From the NCBI GenBank assembly GCA_937995345.1, contig CALKKS010000012.1, forward strand, positions 62,001 through 126,000: 64,000 nucleotides of DNA, given 5' to 3'. The stretch's first letter is position 1. The number at the start of each line of letters is the position of its first letter. Of the stretch, positions 1-6,324 are shown one piece after another. The DNA comes from an uncultured Collinsella sp. GTDB taxonomy: Bacteria; Actinomycetota; Coriobacteriia; Coriobacteriales; Coriobacteriaceae. Made by a program: the position numbers and the translations under genes. The notes under the pieces were generated by a model. It saw only the letters and a program-made list of their open reading frames with translations. It searched no databases and had not been told where the DNA came from.

Positions 1-1
1 C

Positions 2-817
2 GACGTCGACACCACGCGCGTCGTGCGTCAGGGCGACCGTCTTGGCTCCTACGTGTTTGAGGTCGGCGCCTCGCAGCGCGGCAACGGCTGCGTCTACGAC
101 CGCAAGTACTCGGCCATCAACATGGCCAAGCGCGACGTCTTTGACTGGGACGAGATCCTCAAGGGCATCGACGTCTTCTACTTCTCTGGCGTGACGCCCG
201 CCGTCTCCGACGAGATGGCCGCCGCCTGCAAGGACGCTCTCACCGCTTGCCGCGCCAAGGGCATCACCACCGTGTGCGACGTTAACTACCGCGGCAAGAT
301 GTGGTCGCCCGAGAAGTCGCAGGCAACCATGAAGGAGCTCCTGCCGCTCGTCGACATCTGCATCGCCAACGACGAGGACGCACCCGCCGGCCTCGGCATG
401 ACCTGCGTCTCCGGCTCCCTTGCCCACGGCATCGAGGAGCGCGACACCTACGTCGAGATGGCCCGTCAGATCTGCGCCGAGTACGGCTGCAAGAAGGTCG
501 CCTCCGTCGTCCGCAACATCTCCTGCGTCGAGCACTCCATTTGGATGGGCATGCTCTTTGACGCCGAGAGCGGCGAGCACTGGTTCTCCCCTGCTCACGA
601 CGTGCACGTGCTTGAGGGCGTTGCCGCCGGCGACGCTTTCAACGCCGGCCTCGTCCACGCCCTCATCAACGACTTCGACCCGCAGGACGCCGTCAACTAC
701 GCCATCGCGGCCTCGATTCTCAAGCTCACCATCAAGGGCGATTCCAACCTGGTGACCGCCGACGAGATCGCCGCCGTGGCCAACGCCGCCGACGGTGGCA
801 CCCGCGTCGCCCGTTAA
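2..817 (+). CDS. kdgK: 2-dehydro-3-deoxygluconokinase, PfkB family (5' end outside window)
   Basis: PfkB/ribokinase-family sugar kinase. It should phosphorylate KDG to KDPG with ATP in the cytoplasm. The reading frame is open from base 2, so the true start and the N-terminal part of the fold lie left of the window. Visible are the central alpha/beta core (CDVNYRGKMW, then ICIANDEDA) and the C-terminal signature GVAAGDAFNAGL, whose Asp is the catalytic base; the usual DTxGAGD is degenerate here. The neighbour eda uses the KDPG product, which favours KdgK over fructokinase. The pair is separated by 254 bp holding a structured leader. The family is sure; the substrate rests on context. Confidence 0.82.
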   Translation, partial: DVDTTRVVRQGDRLGSYVFEVGASQRGNGCVYDRKYSAINMAKRDVFDWDEILKGIDVFYFSGVTPAVSDEMAAACKDALTACRAKGITTVCDVNYRGKMWSPEKSQATMKELLPLVDICIANDEDAPAGLGMTCVSGSLAHGIEERDTYVEMARQICAEYGCKKVASVVRNISCVEHSIWMGMLFDAESGEHWFSPAHDVHVLEGVAAGDAFNAGLVHALINDFDPQDAVNYAIAASILKLTIKGDSNLVTADEIAAVANAADGGTRVAR

Positions 818-900
818 TTCGTTCCCCATTCCGCGGGTTGCAGTTTCCCATACCCATACCTCTGCGGCCCGCTCCCCGATTCCTCCGGTCGGGCAAAACC

Positions 901-1028
901 ACCAGTCCCATTCCGGTTTTGTCTGGCATTTCCTACACGACTGGTCGCGTAGCCGGTTTTGGAATTGCTTGTGACCCAAGCAGTGCCTCCGATAACCAGT
1001 CCAAAACCGGCTCATGACCAGCCCTTTT
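901..1028 (+). ncRNA. candidate cis-regulatory RNA upstream of eda (copy 1)
   Basis: Structured leader between kdgK and eda. Stem A pairs 901-907 (ACCAGTC) with 939-945 (GACTGGT). Stem B pairs 952-962 (GCCGGTTTTGG) with 1001-1011. A small hairpin (965-971 with 977-983) is followed by the conserved string TGCCTCCGATAACC (984-997). Stem C pairs 941-946 (CTGGTC) with 1016-1021 (GACCAG), encloses stem B, shares bases with stem A and is followed by CCCTTTT. A second copy at 4044-4161 keeps loops and order, while stem bases change in compensating pairs. Mutually exclusive A and C with a short T run suggest an attenuator or riboswitch. I do not recognise it as a known class. Confidence 0.6.
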
Positions 1029-1071
1029 AGCAATTACGCGCATCCGCGCGCCGCACATCGAAAGGAACATC

Positions 1072-1713
1072 ATGTTCGATCAGTTCTACACCACGCTTGA
1101 GTCCCTGGGCATCGTGCCGGTTGTCGTCCTCGACAAGGTCGAGGACGCCGCTCCGCTCGCTCACGCCCTGATGGCCGCCGGCATGAAGTCCGCCGAGGTC
1201 ACCTTCCGCACCGCCTGCGCCGCCGAGTGCATCGCCGCTATGGCCGAGGCCGAGCCCGAGATGTGCGTGGGCGCCGGCACCGTCCTGACCGTCGAGCAGG
1301 TTGAGCAGGCCCGCGCCGCCGGTGCCAAGTTCATCGTCTCCCCGGGCTACAACGAAGACGTCGTCAAGCACTGCATCGACATCGACCTGCCCGTGCTGCC
1401 CGGCACCGTGACCCCCTCCGAGGTCACCGCTGCCGTCAACCTGGGCCTCAAGGTCACCAAGTTCTTCCCGGCAGCCCAGTACGGCGGCCTCAACACCATC
1501 AAGGCCCTCGCCGCGCCGTTTGTCGGTCACCGCTTTATGCCCACCGGCGGCGTGAGCACCGCTAACGTCGAGGAGTACCTGAGCTCCTCCGCCATCATCG
1601 CCTGTGGTGGCACCTGGATGGTCAAGCCGGCCCTGTTCGCCGACGGCGACTTCTCCAAGGTTGAGCAGATCGCCCGCGAGGCCATGGACGTCGTCAAGAA
1701 GGTCCGTGCCTAG
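1072..1713 (+). CDS. eda: KDPG aldolase (2-dehydro-3-deoxyphosphogluconate aldolase)
   Basis: Class I aldolase of 213 residues, the usual length, cleaving KDPG to pyruvate and glyceraldehyde 3-phosphate. Family motifs are in order: AEVTFRT with the catalytic Glu at 42, GAGTV near 68-72, SPG near 90, PGTVTPSE near 110-117, KFFPA with the Schiff-base Lys at 130, and PTGGV. The ATG follows AAAGGAACATC, a good ribosome site. It is the last step for both the galacturonate and the unsaturated-uronate branches in this window. The candidate leader RNA ends 43 bases before the start, so expression may be tuned separately from kdgK. Confidence 0.95.
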   Translation: MFDQFYTTLESLGIVPVVVLDKVEDAAPLAHALMAAGMKSAEVTFRTACAAECIAAMAEAEPEMCVGAGTVLTVEQVEQARAAGAKFIVSPGYNEDVVKHCIDIDLPVLPGTVTPSEVTAAVNLGLKVTKFFPAAQYGGLNTIKALAAPFVGHRFMPTGGVSTANVEEYLSSSAIIACGGTWMVKPALFADGDFSKVEQIAREAMDVVKKVRA

Positions 1714-1730
1714 GCCTAGCTCTCTATCGT

Positions 1731-1768
1731 GAAAGGGGGCGTGTCCTAGACCTCGCCCCCTTTCTTTT
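1731..1768 (+). terminator. rho-independent terminator after eda
   Basis: GAAAGGGGGCG and CGCCCCCTTTC form an 11-bp stem followed by TTTT, 18 bases after the eda stop codon. Confidence 0.85.
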
Positions 1769-2091
1769 AAAGCGGCTCGGAAGCGCGCCGTTTCCGTCAC
1801 GAGCAAGAACCAAAACCGTCTTGCATGCTGATAGAACGTGACGGAAGCGACACGCCCCCGAGCCGCTTTGTCTACTCGGCTGGCAGTCGCGCTCAGCTGA
1901 GCCACCTCGACAAAAGCCAGTCCACCAAAACAGCTGCGACGCCGTCTGGAGGAATGGACCCTTGCTTCCGGTCTTTTCCTCCAAGCGGCGCCGCAGCTTT
2001 TTCATGCCCCGATTGCACCCCCGCACTTGCGGTGAAATACGGACTGTTTACGCCACCAGAGCCGCAAAACAATCCTTATTTCACCGCAACT
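1769..2091. repeat. intergenic palindrome array between eda and gntR
   Basis: This gene-free stretch holds three palindromes in tandem. 1770-1867 has outer arms AGCGGCTCGG/CCGAGCCGCT and inner arms TTCCGTCACG/CGTGACGGAA. 1932-1998 has arms AGCTGCG...TGGAGGAA and TTCCTCCA...CGCAGCT, then TTTTT. 2026-2091 is a full copy of the 67-bp repeat whose arms read TTGCGGTGAAATAC and GTATTTCACCGCAA-like sequence. No coding signal is seen. Confidence 0.7.
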
Positions 2092-2106
2092 AAGTAAGGG
2101 AACGAG

Positions 2107-2799
2107 TTAGATGGCCGGGCCTTTGGGCAGCTCGAAATAGTCGGGATGCAAGGCGATAACCGGGCCCTGTTCCTCGGGCATCAGATGCAGGTGCGTCTCT
2201 GCCAGATAGCTCGCCGTGTCGGTATCGCCCTTCTTAATGGCCTCGAGAATCCGGCGATGCTGCCCACGGATCGGCTCCCAGTCCAGATCCTGCGACACCA
2301 TACGCAACCAGTTGTATCGCTCGAAATGAGTGTTGACGCTCTTCATCCAATCCCACAACATGTGGCGGCCGGCAATCTCAAAACACGTCTCATGGAACAG
2401 GTTGTCCAGATCAAAAAAGCGACGCGTCTCGCTGTGGTCGAGCGACTCGGACTCGGCAAGAATCTGCTCGAGCCGATGCTTTTGCTCGGGCGTGGCGGCA
2501 GAGCAGCATTTAATGAGCACACTTCTCTCGAGTTTCTCGCGCAAGAAACAGGCGTTCTCAGCGCGCTCCATGCTGATTTTTGAGACATAGGTGCCGCTTT
2601 TGGGACGAGTTTCCACCAGCTCCTGCTCGCGCAGGCGCACAAAGGACTCGCGGATGGGCGTGCGCCCGATCCCCGTCTCCTTTTCCAGACCAATCGCCGA
2701 AAGGCGCGTGCCGGGCTTGAGCTCGGCATAGATGATCTTGGAGCGCAATGCGTTGTATGCCTGGTCTTGCAGACTCTGATAATGCTGGTGCTGTTCCAT
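2107..2799 (-). CDS. GntR-family transcriptional regulator, FadR/FCD subfamily
   Basis: 230-residue regulator. The N-terminal winged helix (about 10-75) contains the typical PGTRLSAIGLEKETGIGRTPIRES and RPKSGTYV. The C-terminal helical FCD effector domain carries spaced Asp/His residues (FDLDNLFHE, HRRILEAI, AETHLHL) that usually bind a metal and an organic acid. The start at 2799 is chosen because GAGGG precedes the ATG by 5 bases; an upstream in-frame start would add 23 atypical residues. Its position beside kdgK/eda and its FCD type suggest it senses a sugar acid, but the ligand is unknown. A degenerate copy of the 67-bp repeat lies just upstream. Confidence 0.88.
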   Translation of the reverse strand: MEQHQHYQSLQDQAYNALRSKIIYAELKPGTRLSAIGLEKETGIGRTPIRESFVRLREQELVETRPKSGTYVSKISMERAENACFLREKLERSVLIKCCSAATPEQKHRLEQILAESESLDHSETRRFFDLDNLFHETCFEIAGRHMLWDWMKSVNTHFERYNWLRMVSQDLDWEPIRGQHRRILEAIKKGDTDTASYLAETHLHLMPEEQGPVIALHPDYFELPKGPAI

Positions 2800-2869
2800 A
2801 AAGCCCTCGGATAAACCCTCGGTTAGTCGAATACCACCCCGTAATACTATCGCATCCCCCGCCCCCATA

Positions 2870-2935
2870 AGTTGCGGTGAAATAGTTCCTGCTCGCAGCC
2901 TTCAGCAGCAAAATCAGGCAGTCTTTTTGGGACGT
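2870..2935. repeat. degenerate copy of the 67-bp palindromic repeat
   Basis: The left arm AGTTGCGGTGAAATAG is intact at 2870-2885. The right arm is decayed (AAAATCAGGCAGTC at about 2910). It sits between the gntR start and the inverted-repeat element at 2975. Confidence 0.5.
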
Positions 2936-2974
2936 ATCTCTTTTAGCTACCCTGGCCCTCAGATCGGCCCCCTT

Positions 2975-3134
2975 GCCACAAAAGGGGCCCATCTACTACG
3001 TTAACGCGGATAGCCCCAACCATGCCGAAAAATGAGAAAACAAAACCGCAGGTAGACGGCTTGCCGATTTTCAAAAAAGCCGGCAATGGTTGACCCCTAC
3101 GGCTTTAACGTAGTAGATAGCCCATTTTCGTGGC
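2975..3134. mobile_element. 160-bp MITE-like element with 30-bp imperfect terminal inverted repeats
   Basis: The left end 2975-3004 and the reverse complement of the right end 3105-3134 match at 25 of 30 positions, with a perfect 14-bp inner part ATCTACTACGTTAA. Inside, CAACCAT/ATGGTTG and TTGCCG/CGGCAA pair again, so most of the element can fold on itself. It contains no ORF of note. Whether it moves or only forms a regulatory structure upstream of gntR cannot be told from one copy. Confidence 0.55.
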
Positions 3135-3177
3135 ACAGCACTATTCCATCCCAAATTGGCACCCCAGGCCCACTATA

Positions 3178-3243
3178 AGTTGCGGTGAAATAGGGACTGA
3201 TGGCGCCGCTGGAGCCGCTAAACAGTCCGTATTTCACCGCAGC
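3178..3243. repeat. 67-bp palindromic repeat, full copy
   Basis: The arms are GTTGCGGTGAAATAGGGACT and AGTCCGTATTTCACCGC around a variable GC-rich centre. It lies just past the 3' end of the HIT gene. Confidence 0.75.
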
Positions 3244-3263
3244 CTATGAGGGACGAAGGGGTT

Positions 3264-3698
3264 TTACAAGTTGGCGATGATTGCTTGGGCAATTTCGTCG
3301 TACTGAGCCGGCTCGAGCGTGACGCGGCCGGGGTTCATGGCAAACACGTCGCCAAACTCAAACGGGTCGTCCTTGTACTTGGGGACGATATGCACATGCA
3401 GGTGATGCATGGTGTCGCCATAAGCACCAAAGTTGATCTTGTCGGGGTTGAACGCCTTGTGCAGCGCGGCGGCGACGTGGCGGACATCGGCCATAAAGGC
3501 GGCGGCGTCCTCCTCGGACATGCAGGAGATGTCGTCGACGTGCTGCTTGGAGGCCACGATTACGCGACCCTTGTGGCTCTGCTCCTTAAACAAGATAAGC
3601 TTGCTGGCGGGCAGGTCGAGCATGGGGATGCCAAAGGCATCGACGAGCGTGTTGTCGGTCCCGCACATGCAGTACGAGCAATCGGTGTGCTGTTCCAT
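3264..3698 (-). CDS. HIT-family nucleotide hydrolase/transferase
   Basis: 144-residue histidine-triad protein. The triad HHLHVHIVP lies at about 98-106 and is preceded by GAYGDT; the N-terminal CSYCMCG pair of Cys motifs is common in zinc-binding HIT proteins. Members hydrolyse nucleotide phosphoramidates or dinucleoside polyphosphates. The start at 3698 follows AAGGACCACC; the longer frame upstream would add 46 unlikely residues. The upstream region carries a CGAAATCGGTTTCG site and the uronate-type operator, which may reflect the divergent gene rather than this one. The exact substrate is unknown. Confidence 0.88.
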   Translation of the reverse strand: MEQHTDCSYCMCGTDNTLVDAFGIPMLDLPASKLILFKEQSHKGRVIVASKQHVDDISCMSEEDAAAFMADVRHVAAALHKAFNPDKINFGAYGDTMHHLHVHIVPKYKDDPFEFGDVFAMNPGRVTLEPAQYDEIAQAIIANL

Positions 3699-3806
3699 GG
3701 TGGTCCTTTCGATTCGGGTGAAAGCGTTCGCCGCAATGCGACCGACGGGCGCAACCAAGCTGCCCGGCAGTCCACGACGAACACACGATGCGCTCTCCAA
3801 CCGTTG

Positions 3807-3820
3807 CGAAATCGGTTTCG
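3807..3820. promoter_or_regulatory. LacI-type operator CGAAATCGGTTTCG (copy 1)
   Basis: A near-perfect palindrome with central CG, typical of LacI-family sites. The same site occurs in reverse orientation at 3933-3946. No regulator in the window is clearly matched to it. Confidence 0.5.
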
Positions 3821-3862
3821 AATATGTCCTTGCCATGATACCGCCAACGAGTTGTTGCGATT

Positions 3863-3878
3863 AGGTGAACGTTCACCT
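3863..3878. promoter_or_regulatory. uronate-type operator AGGTGAACGTTCACCT
   Basis: A perfect 16-bp palindrome, identical to the site at 33726-33741 before uxaC. It lies just upstream of the -35 box of a rightward promoter (TTTGCA at 3895, 16-bp spacer, TATACT at 3917). Confidence 0.65.
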
Positions 3879-3894
3879 TTTTATTATTTTTCTC

Positions 3895-3946
3895 TTTGCA
3901 AAAGGAATCCCGTGCGTATACTAAGGCTCAAACGAAACCGATTTCG
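3895..3946 (+). promoter_or_regulatory. promoter plus second CGAAACCGATTTCG operator
   Basis: TTTGCA (3895-3900) and TATACT (3917-3922) with a 16-bp spacer form a good sigma-70-type promoter. The operator at 3933-3946 would overlap the transcription start. The transcript would carry a leader of about 260 bases that includes the candidate RNA at 4044-4161 before the membrane-protein gene at 4190. Together with the sites at 3807 and 3863 this fills most of the 491-bp gap. Confidence 0.5.
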
Positions 3947-4043
3947 TTAAGCATGAGCAATAGGGTGCTAAGACGCACCCTACCATCTTGGCATCCTATT
4001 GCCCACGTCCTGTCATTCGCTTTTCTCCCGTCTCGTAGGCCCC

Positions 4044-4161
4044 TCAGTCCCATTCCGGCACAGCGAGACACTTCCTAGACGACTGACCGTGGGGCCGGCT
4101 TTTCTGCTTTTACAGCAGTGCCTCCGATAACCCTCTTTTGTCGGCCCAGGTCAGCCTTTTT
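4044..4161 (+). ncRNA. candidate cis-regulatory RNA upstream of YczE-like gene (copy 2)
   Basis: Second copy of the leader found before eda. Stem A pairs 4044-4049 (TCAGTC) with 4081-4086 (GACTGA). Stem B pairs 4092-4097 (GGGCCG) with 4142-4147 (CGGCCC). The small hairpin CTGCT/AGCAG (4104-4118) precedes TGCCTCCGATAACC (4119-4132). Stem C pairs 4083-4088 (CTGACC) with 4149-4154 (GGTCAG) and is followed by CCTTTTTC. Identical single-stranded strings in both copies include CAGTCCCATTCCGG, TTCCTA and ACGACTG, while every stem differs by paired changes. The T run ends 28 bases before the gene start. Confidence 0.6.
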
Positions 4162-4189
4162 CTTCACAACCGAAAGGACGGGCAGCAAT

Positions 4190-4870
4190 ATGCGACCGCT
4201 CATCATCATGAATGGCGAGAAGATCGACTGGTGCCATACCGTCATCAGAATGCTGATGTATTTAGCAGGTGTTGCGACGCTTGCCCTCGGCATGAGCATT
4301 CAGACCGCATCGGGCCTGGGCGTCGCCGCGCTTACCTGTTTTGCCACGACGCTGTCCATGCTCACTGGCAAGACACTCGGCTTTTGGATCACCGCGACCT
4401 ATGTCGCCTACATCGCCGCACAGGCAGCCATCTTGCGCCGCGAGTTTCAGCCGCGTATTTTGCTCGAGCTCTTTTTCTCAACACTGATCGGTGGCTTTAC
4501 CGACTTCTTTATGAACGTTAACCCCCTGCATCCCACCGCGCTACCGGCACAGGTCGCGACCATGCTGCTCTCGCTTGCCATCACCGCGTTTGGCGTTAGC
4601 CTCGTCGTCAACATGGGCGTCGTTCCCAACGCGCCCGATGGCCTGGTGCAGGTCATTGCCGAAAAACTCAAACGCCGCTTTGGCGATGTAAAGGTCGTGT
4701 TCGATTGCTCGCACGTCGCCGCCTCGCTCGCGCTGTCGCTGGTCTTTATGCACAACCTGGGCGGCTTTGGCGTCACGACCGCCATCTCGGCATTATTCCT
4801 GGGCCATGTCATCAACATCGCTAACAAGCTGTTCGCCCAGCGCCTTATCCGCGCGGCATTCGGAAAATAG
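4190..4870 (+). CDS. YczE/YitT-like integral membrane protein
   Basis: 226-residue protein with five to six hydrophobic segments. It opens with a short cytosolic start, then a helix rich in small residues (MYLAGVATLALGMSIQTASGLG), a signature seen in the YczE/YyaS/YitT-type family. The conserved loop NMGVVPNAPDGLVQVIAEKL also fits. The biochemical role of the family is not established; some members are treated as transporters. ATG 4190 follows AAAGGAC; a start at 4208 is possible. The gene lies behind a promoter with two operator types and a leader RNA shared with eda, so it may belong to the uronate regulon. That link is inference. Confidence 0.7.
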   Translation: MRPLIIMNGEKIDWCHTVIRMLMYLAGVATLALGMSIQTASGLGVAALTCFATTLSMLTGKTLGFWITATYVAYIAAQAAILRREFQPRILLELFFSTLIGGFTDFFMNVNPLHPTALPAQVATMLLSLAITAFGVSLVVNMGVVPNAPDGLVQVIAEKLKRRFGDVKVVFDCSHVAASLALSLVFMHNLGGFGVTTAISALFLGHVINIANKLFAQRLIRAAFGK

Positions 4871-4894
4871 CACCACCGCAAGAACCCGCGAGCA

Positions 4895-4964
4895 GCGCTA
4901 TACGTTGCTATATCTCACTATACTTTGCTATATCTTGCTATACTTTGCTATAACTTGCTATATC
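4895..4964. repeat. 10-bp tandem repeat, seven units, TTGCTATAyC consensus
   Basis: Units begin at 4895, 4905, 4915, 4925, 4935, 4945 and 4955. The four at 4925-4964 read TTGCTATATC, TTGCTATACT, TTGCTATAAC and TTGCTATATC; 4905 is a perfect unit, while 4895 and 4915 are degenerate. The period equals about one helical turn and the array ends 19 bases before the ATPase start. It could be a cooperative binding site or overlapping -10 boxes. Confidence 0.8.
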
Positions 4965-4983
4965 TTGAGCAAAGGTGGCTCAC

Positions 4984-6075
4984 ATGCAAACAAACCCTTT
5001 TAAGCCCACGGCAGGCAAAACACCTCCCACGATTATCGGCCGCGAAGATGTACTCGAGGAATTCAATGAAGGCCTCGTCAACGGGCCTGGTGCCCCGGGG
5101 CGCCTTATGCGCATAGCCGGCGTCCGTGGAACGGGCAAGACAGTCCTCCTTGACGAGTGCTCACGTTTGGCGCAAAGCCATGGTTGGACGGTCATAAAAG
5201 AGGTCGCAACTGAGGGGCTTTGCCAGCGCATTCTCGAACAGCTGCAGCCCAAATTCCAGGCCAAACACGCCAGATTTGAGCCCACCGTAGCTGGCATATC
5301 CATCGGCAGCATAGACATTGAGCGAATCGGTCCATCGCTGCGCGACGCCATGAGGCAGGCTATATCCAAGGATGGAAATGGCCTGCTCATCACCCTCGAC
5401 GAGGTTCAAGACGCAGAGCTCGAAGAGGTCCGAACACTCTCCATTGCGATTCAGCAGGTTATCGGCGAAGACCTTGATATCGCCTTTGTTTTTGCGGGGC
5501 TGCCTTCGATGATCGAAAGCGTCATCAACGGAAAGACACTTACGTTTTTGCGCCGCGCCCTCCCCTTTGACCTGAAGGCTGTGGCAGTAACCGAAGTGTC
5601 GTACTCCCTCGAGGAAACCATTGAAGCGTCTGGCATGGAGCTACAGCCAGGTATTGCCGGGCAGCTTGCCGAGGCAACGCAGGGCTATCCTTTCATGATC
5701 CAACTCGTTGGATATTACGCATGGCAGCTGGCAAGACGCGCCCATACAACTGTTATTGGAGAGGAAGAGGCAAGGCGAGGCATCGCAACAGCACGCGAAC
5801 GCTTCTGCGCCATGGTGATTGAGCCCGCGCTGCAGCGCATTCCACCCACGTGCATCGCTTATCTGCTGAGCATGGCATCTTTGGGGCAGACGAGCTCGAC
5901 CAGCATGGTTGCCGATGACTTAAACAAGACGCCTCAGCAGGTGAGCTCCGTCCGTAGCCGACTGCTCAGAGAGTCGATTATCGAGGCACCTTCGTACGGC
6001 AAGATATCGTTTGCCATCCCCTACATGCGCGACTACCTCAACGAACACAAAGCCGAACTGGAAGTTGAACTTTAG
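4984..6075 (+). CDS. orphan AAA ATPase with C-terminal winged helix (Orc1/archaeal-ATPase-like)
   Basis: 363-residue P-loop ATPase. The N-terminal IIGREDVLEEF resembles the opening of Orc1/Cdc6 and archaeal-type ATPases. Walker A is GVRGTGKT at 46-53 and Walker B is LLITLDEVQ near 137-145. FVFAGLPSM is a likely sensor-1 region, QGYPFMIQLVGYYAW matches the family sensor/lid region, and residues about 290-360 look like a winged helix (TSMVADDLNKTPQQVSSVRSRL). ATG 4984 is chosen because AAAGGTGG precedes it; a GTG at 4975 is in frame. It has no partner gene and is flanked by the 10-bp tandem repeat before and by AGACG palindromes after. The function is unknown. Confidence 0.75.
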   Translation: MQTNPFKPTAGKTPPTIIGREDVLEEFNEGLVNGPGAPGRLMRIAGVRGTGKTVLLDECSRLAQSHGWTVIKEVATEGLCQRILEQLQPKFQAKHARFEPTVAGISIGSIDIERIGPSLRDAMRQAISKDGNGLLITLDEVQDAELEEVRTLSIAIQQVIGEDLDIAFVFAGLPSMIESVINGKTLTFLRRALPFDLKAVAVTEVSYSLEETIEASGMELQPGIAGQLAEATQGYPFMIQLVGYYAWQLARRAHTTVIGEEEARRGIATARERFCAMVIEPALQRIPPTCIAYLLSMASLGQTSSTSMVADDLNKTPQQVSSVRSRLLRESIIEAPSYGKISFAIPYMRDYLNEHKAELEVEL

Positions 6076-6093
6076 AAGCGGCAACCGCCCTGC

Positions 6094-6244
6094 AAGACGA
6101 AAACCGTTTGCGTACGGTTTTTAACCAGACGCAAACGGTTTTCGTCTTATTTGCGTACGGAAATGAGACGCAAATTTCGATTTCGTCTGATTATTCGCCA
6201 GACGCAACACGCTTTCGTCTGGCAATACGTCTGCAATCCAGACG
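6094..6244. repeat. cluster of four AGACG inverted repeats
   Basis: A perfect 20-bp inverted repeat (6094-6113 with 6129-6148) is followed by three smaller pairs built on the same motif: AGACG 6166 with CGTCT 6184, CCAGACG 6198 with CGTCTGG 6216, and CGTCTG 6228 with CAGACG 6239. The shared word is AGACGmAAA. There is no coding signal. Confidence 0.7.
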
Positions 6245-6250
6245 AAAAGA

Positions 6251-6276
6251 GCCCCGAGCTCGTATGAACTCGGGGC
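6251..6276. terminator. bidirectional terminator between the ATPase and the dehydratase
   Basis: GCCCCGAG and CTCGGGGC pair around a 10-base loop. On the minus strand it is followed by TCTTTTC, fitting the 3' end of the dehydratase gene. Confidence 0.75.
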
Positions 6277-6324
6277 CCTTTGTGCCACGCATCTATGAGA
6301 GGAAAAAATCGATGCGTACGGGCG

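Noticed and set aside
901..1028. TPP, FMN, cobalamin, fluoride, ZTP, guanidine or T-box leader
   Set aside because: None of the conserved boxes of these classes that I know (for example CTGAGA, AGGATATG, GCCACTG, or the T-box word) is present at the right place.
4895..4964. CRISPR array
   Set aside because: The units are only 10 bp with no spacers; it is a simple tandem repeat. No cas gene is in the window.
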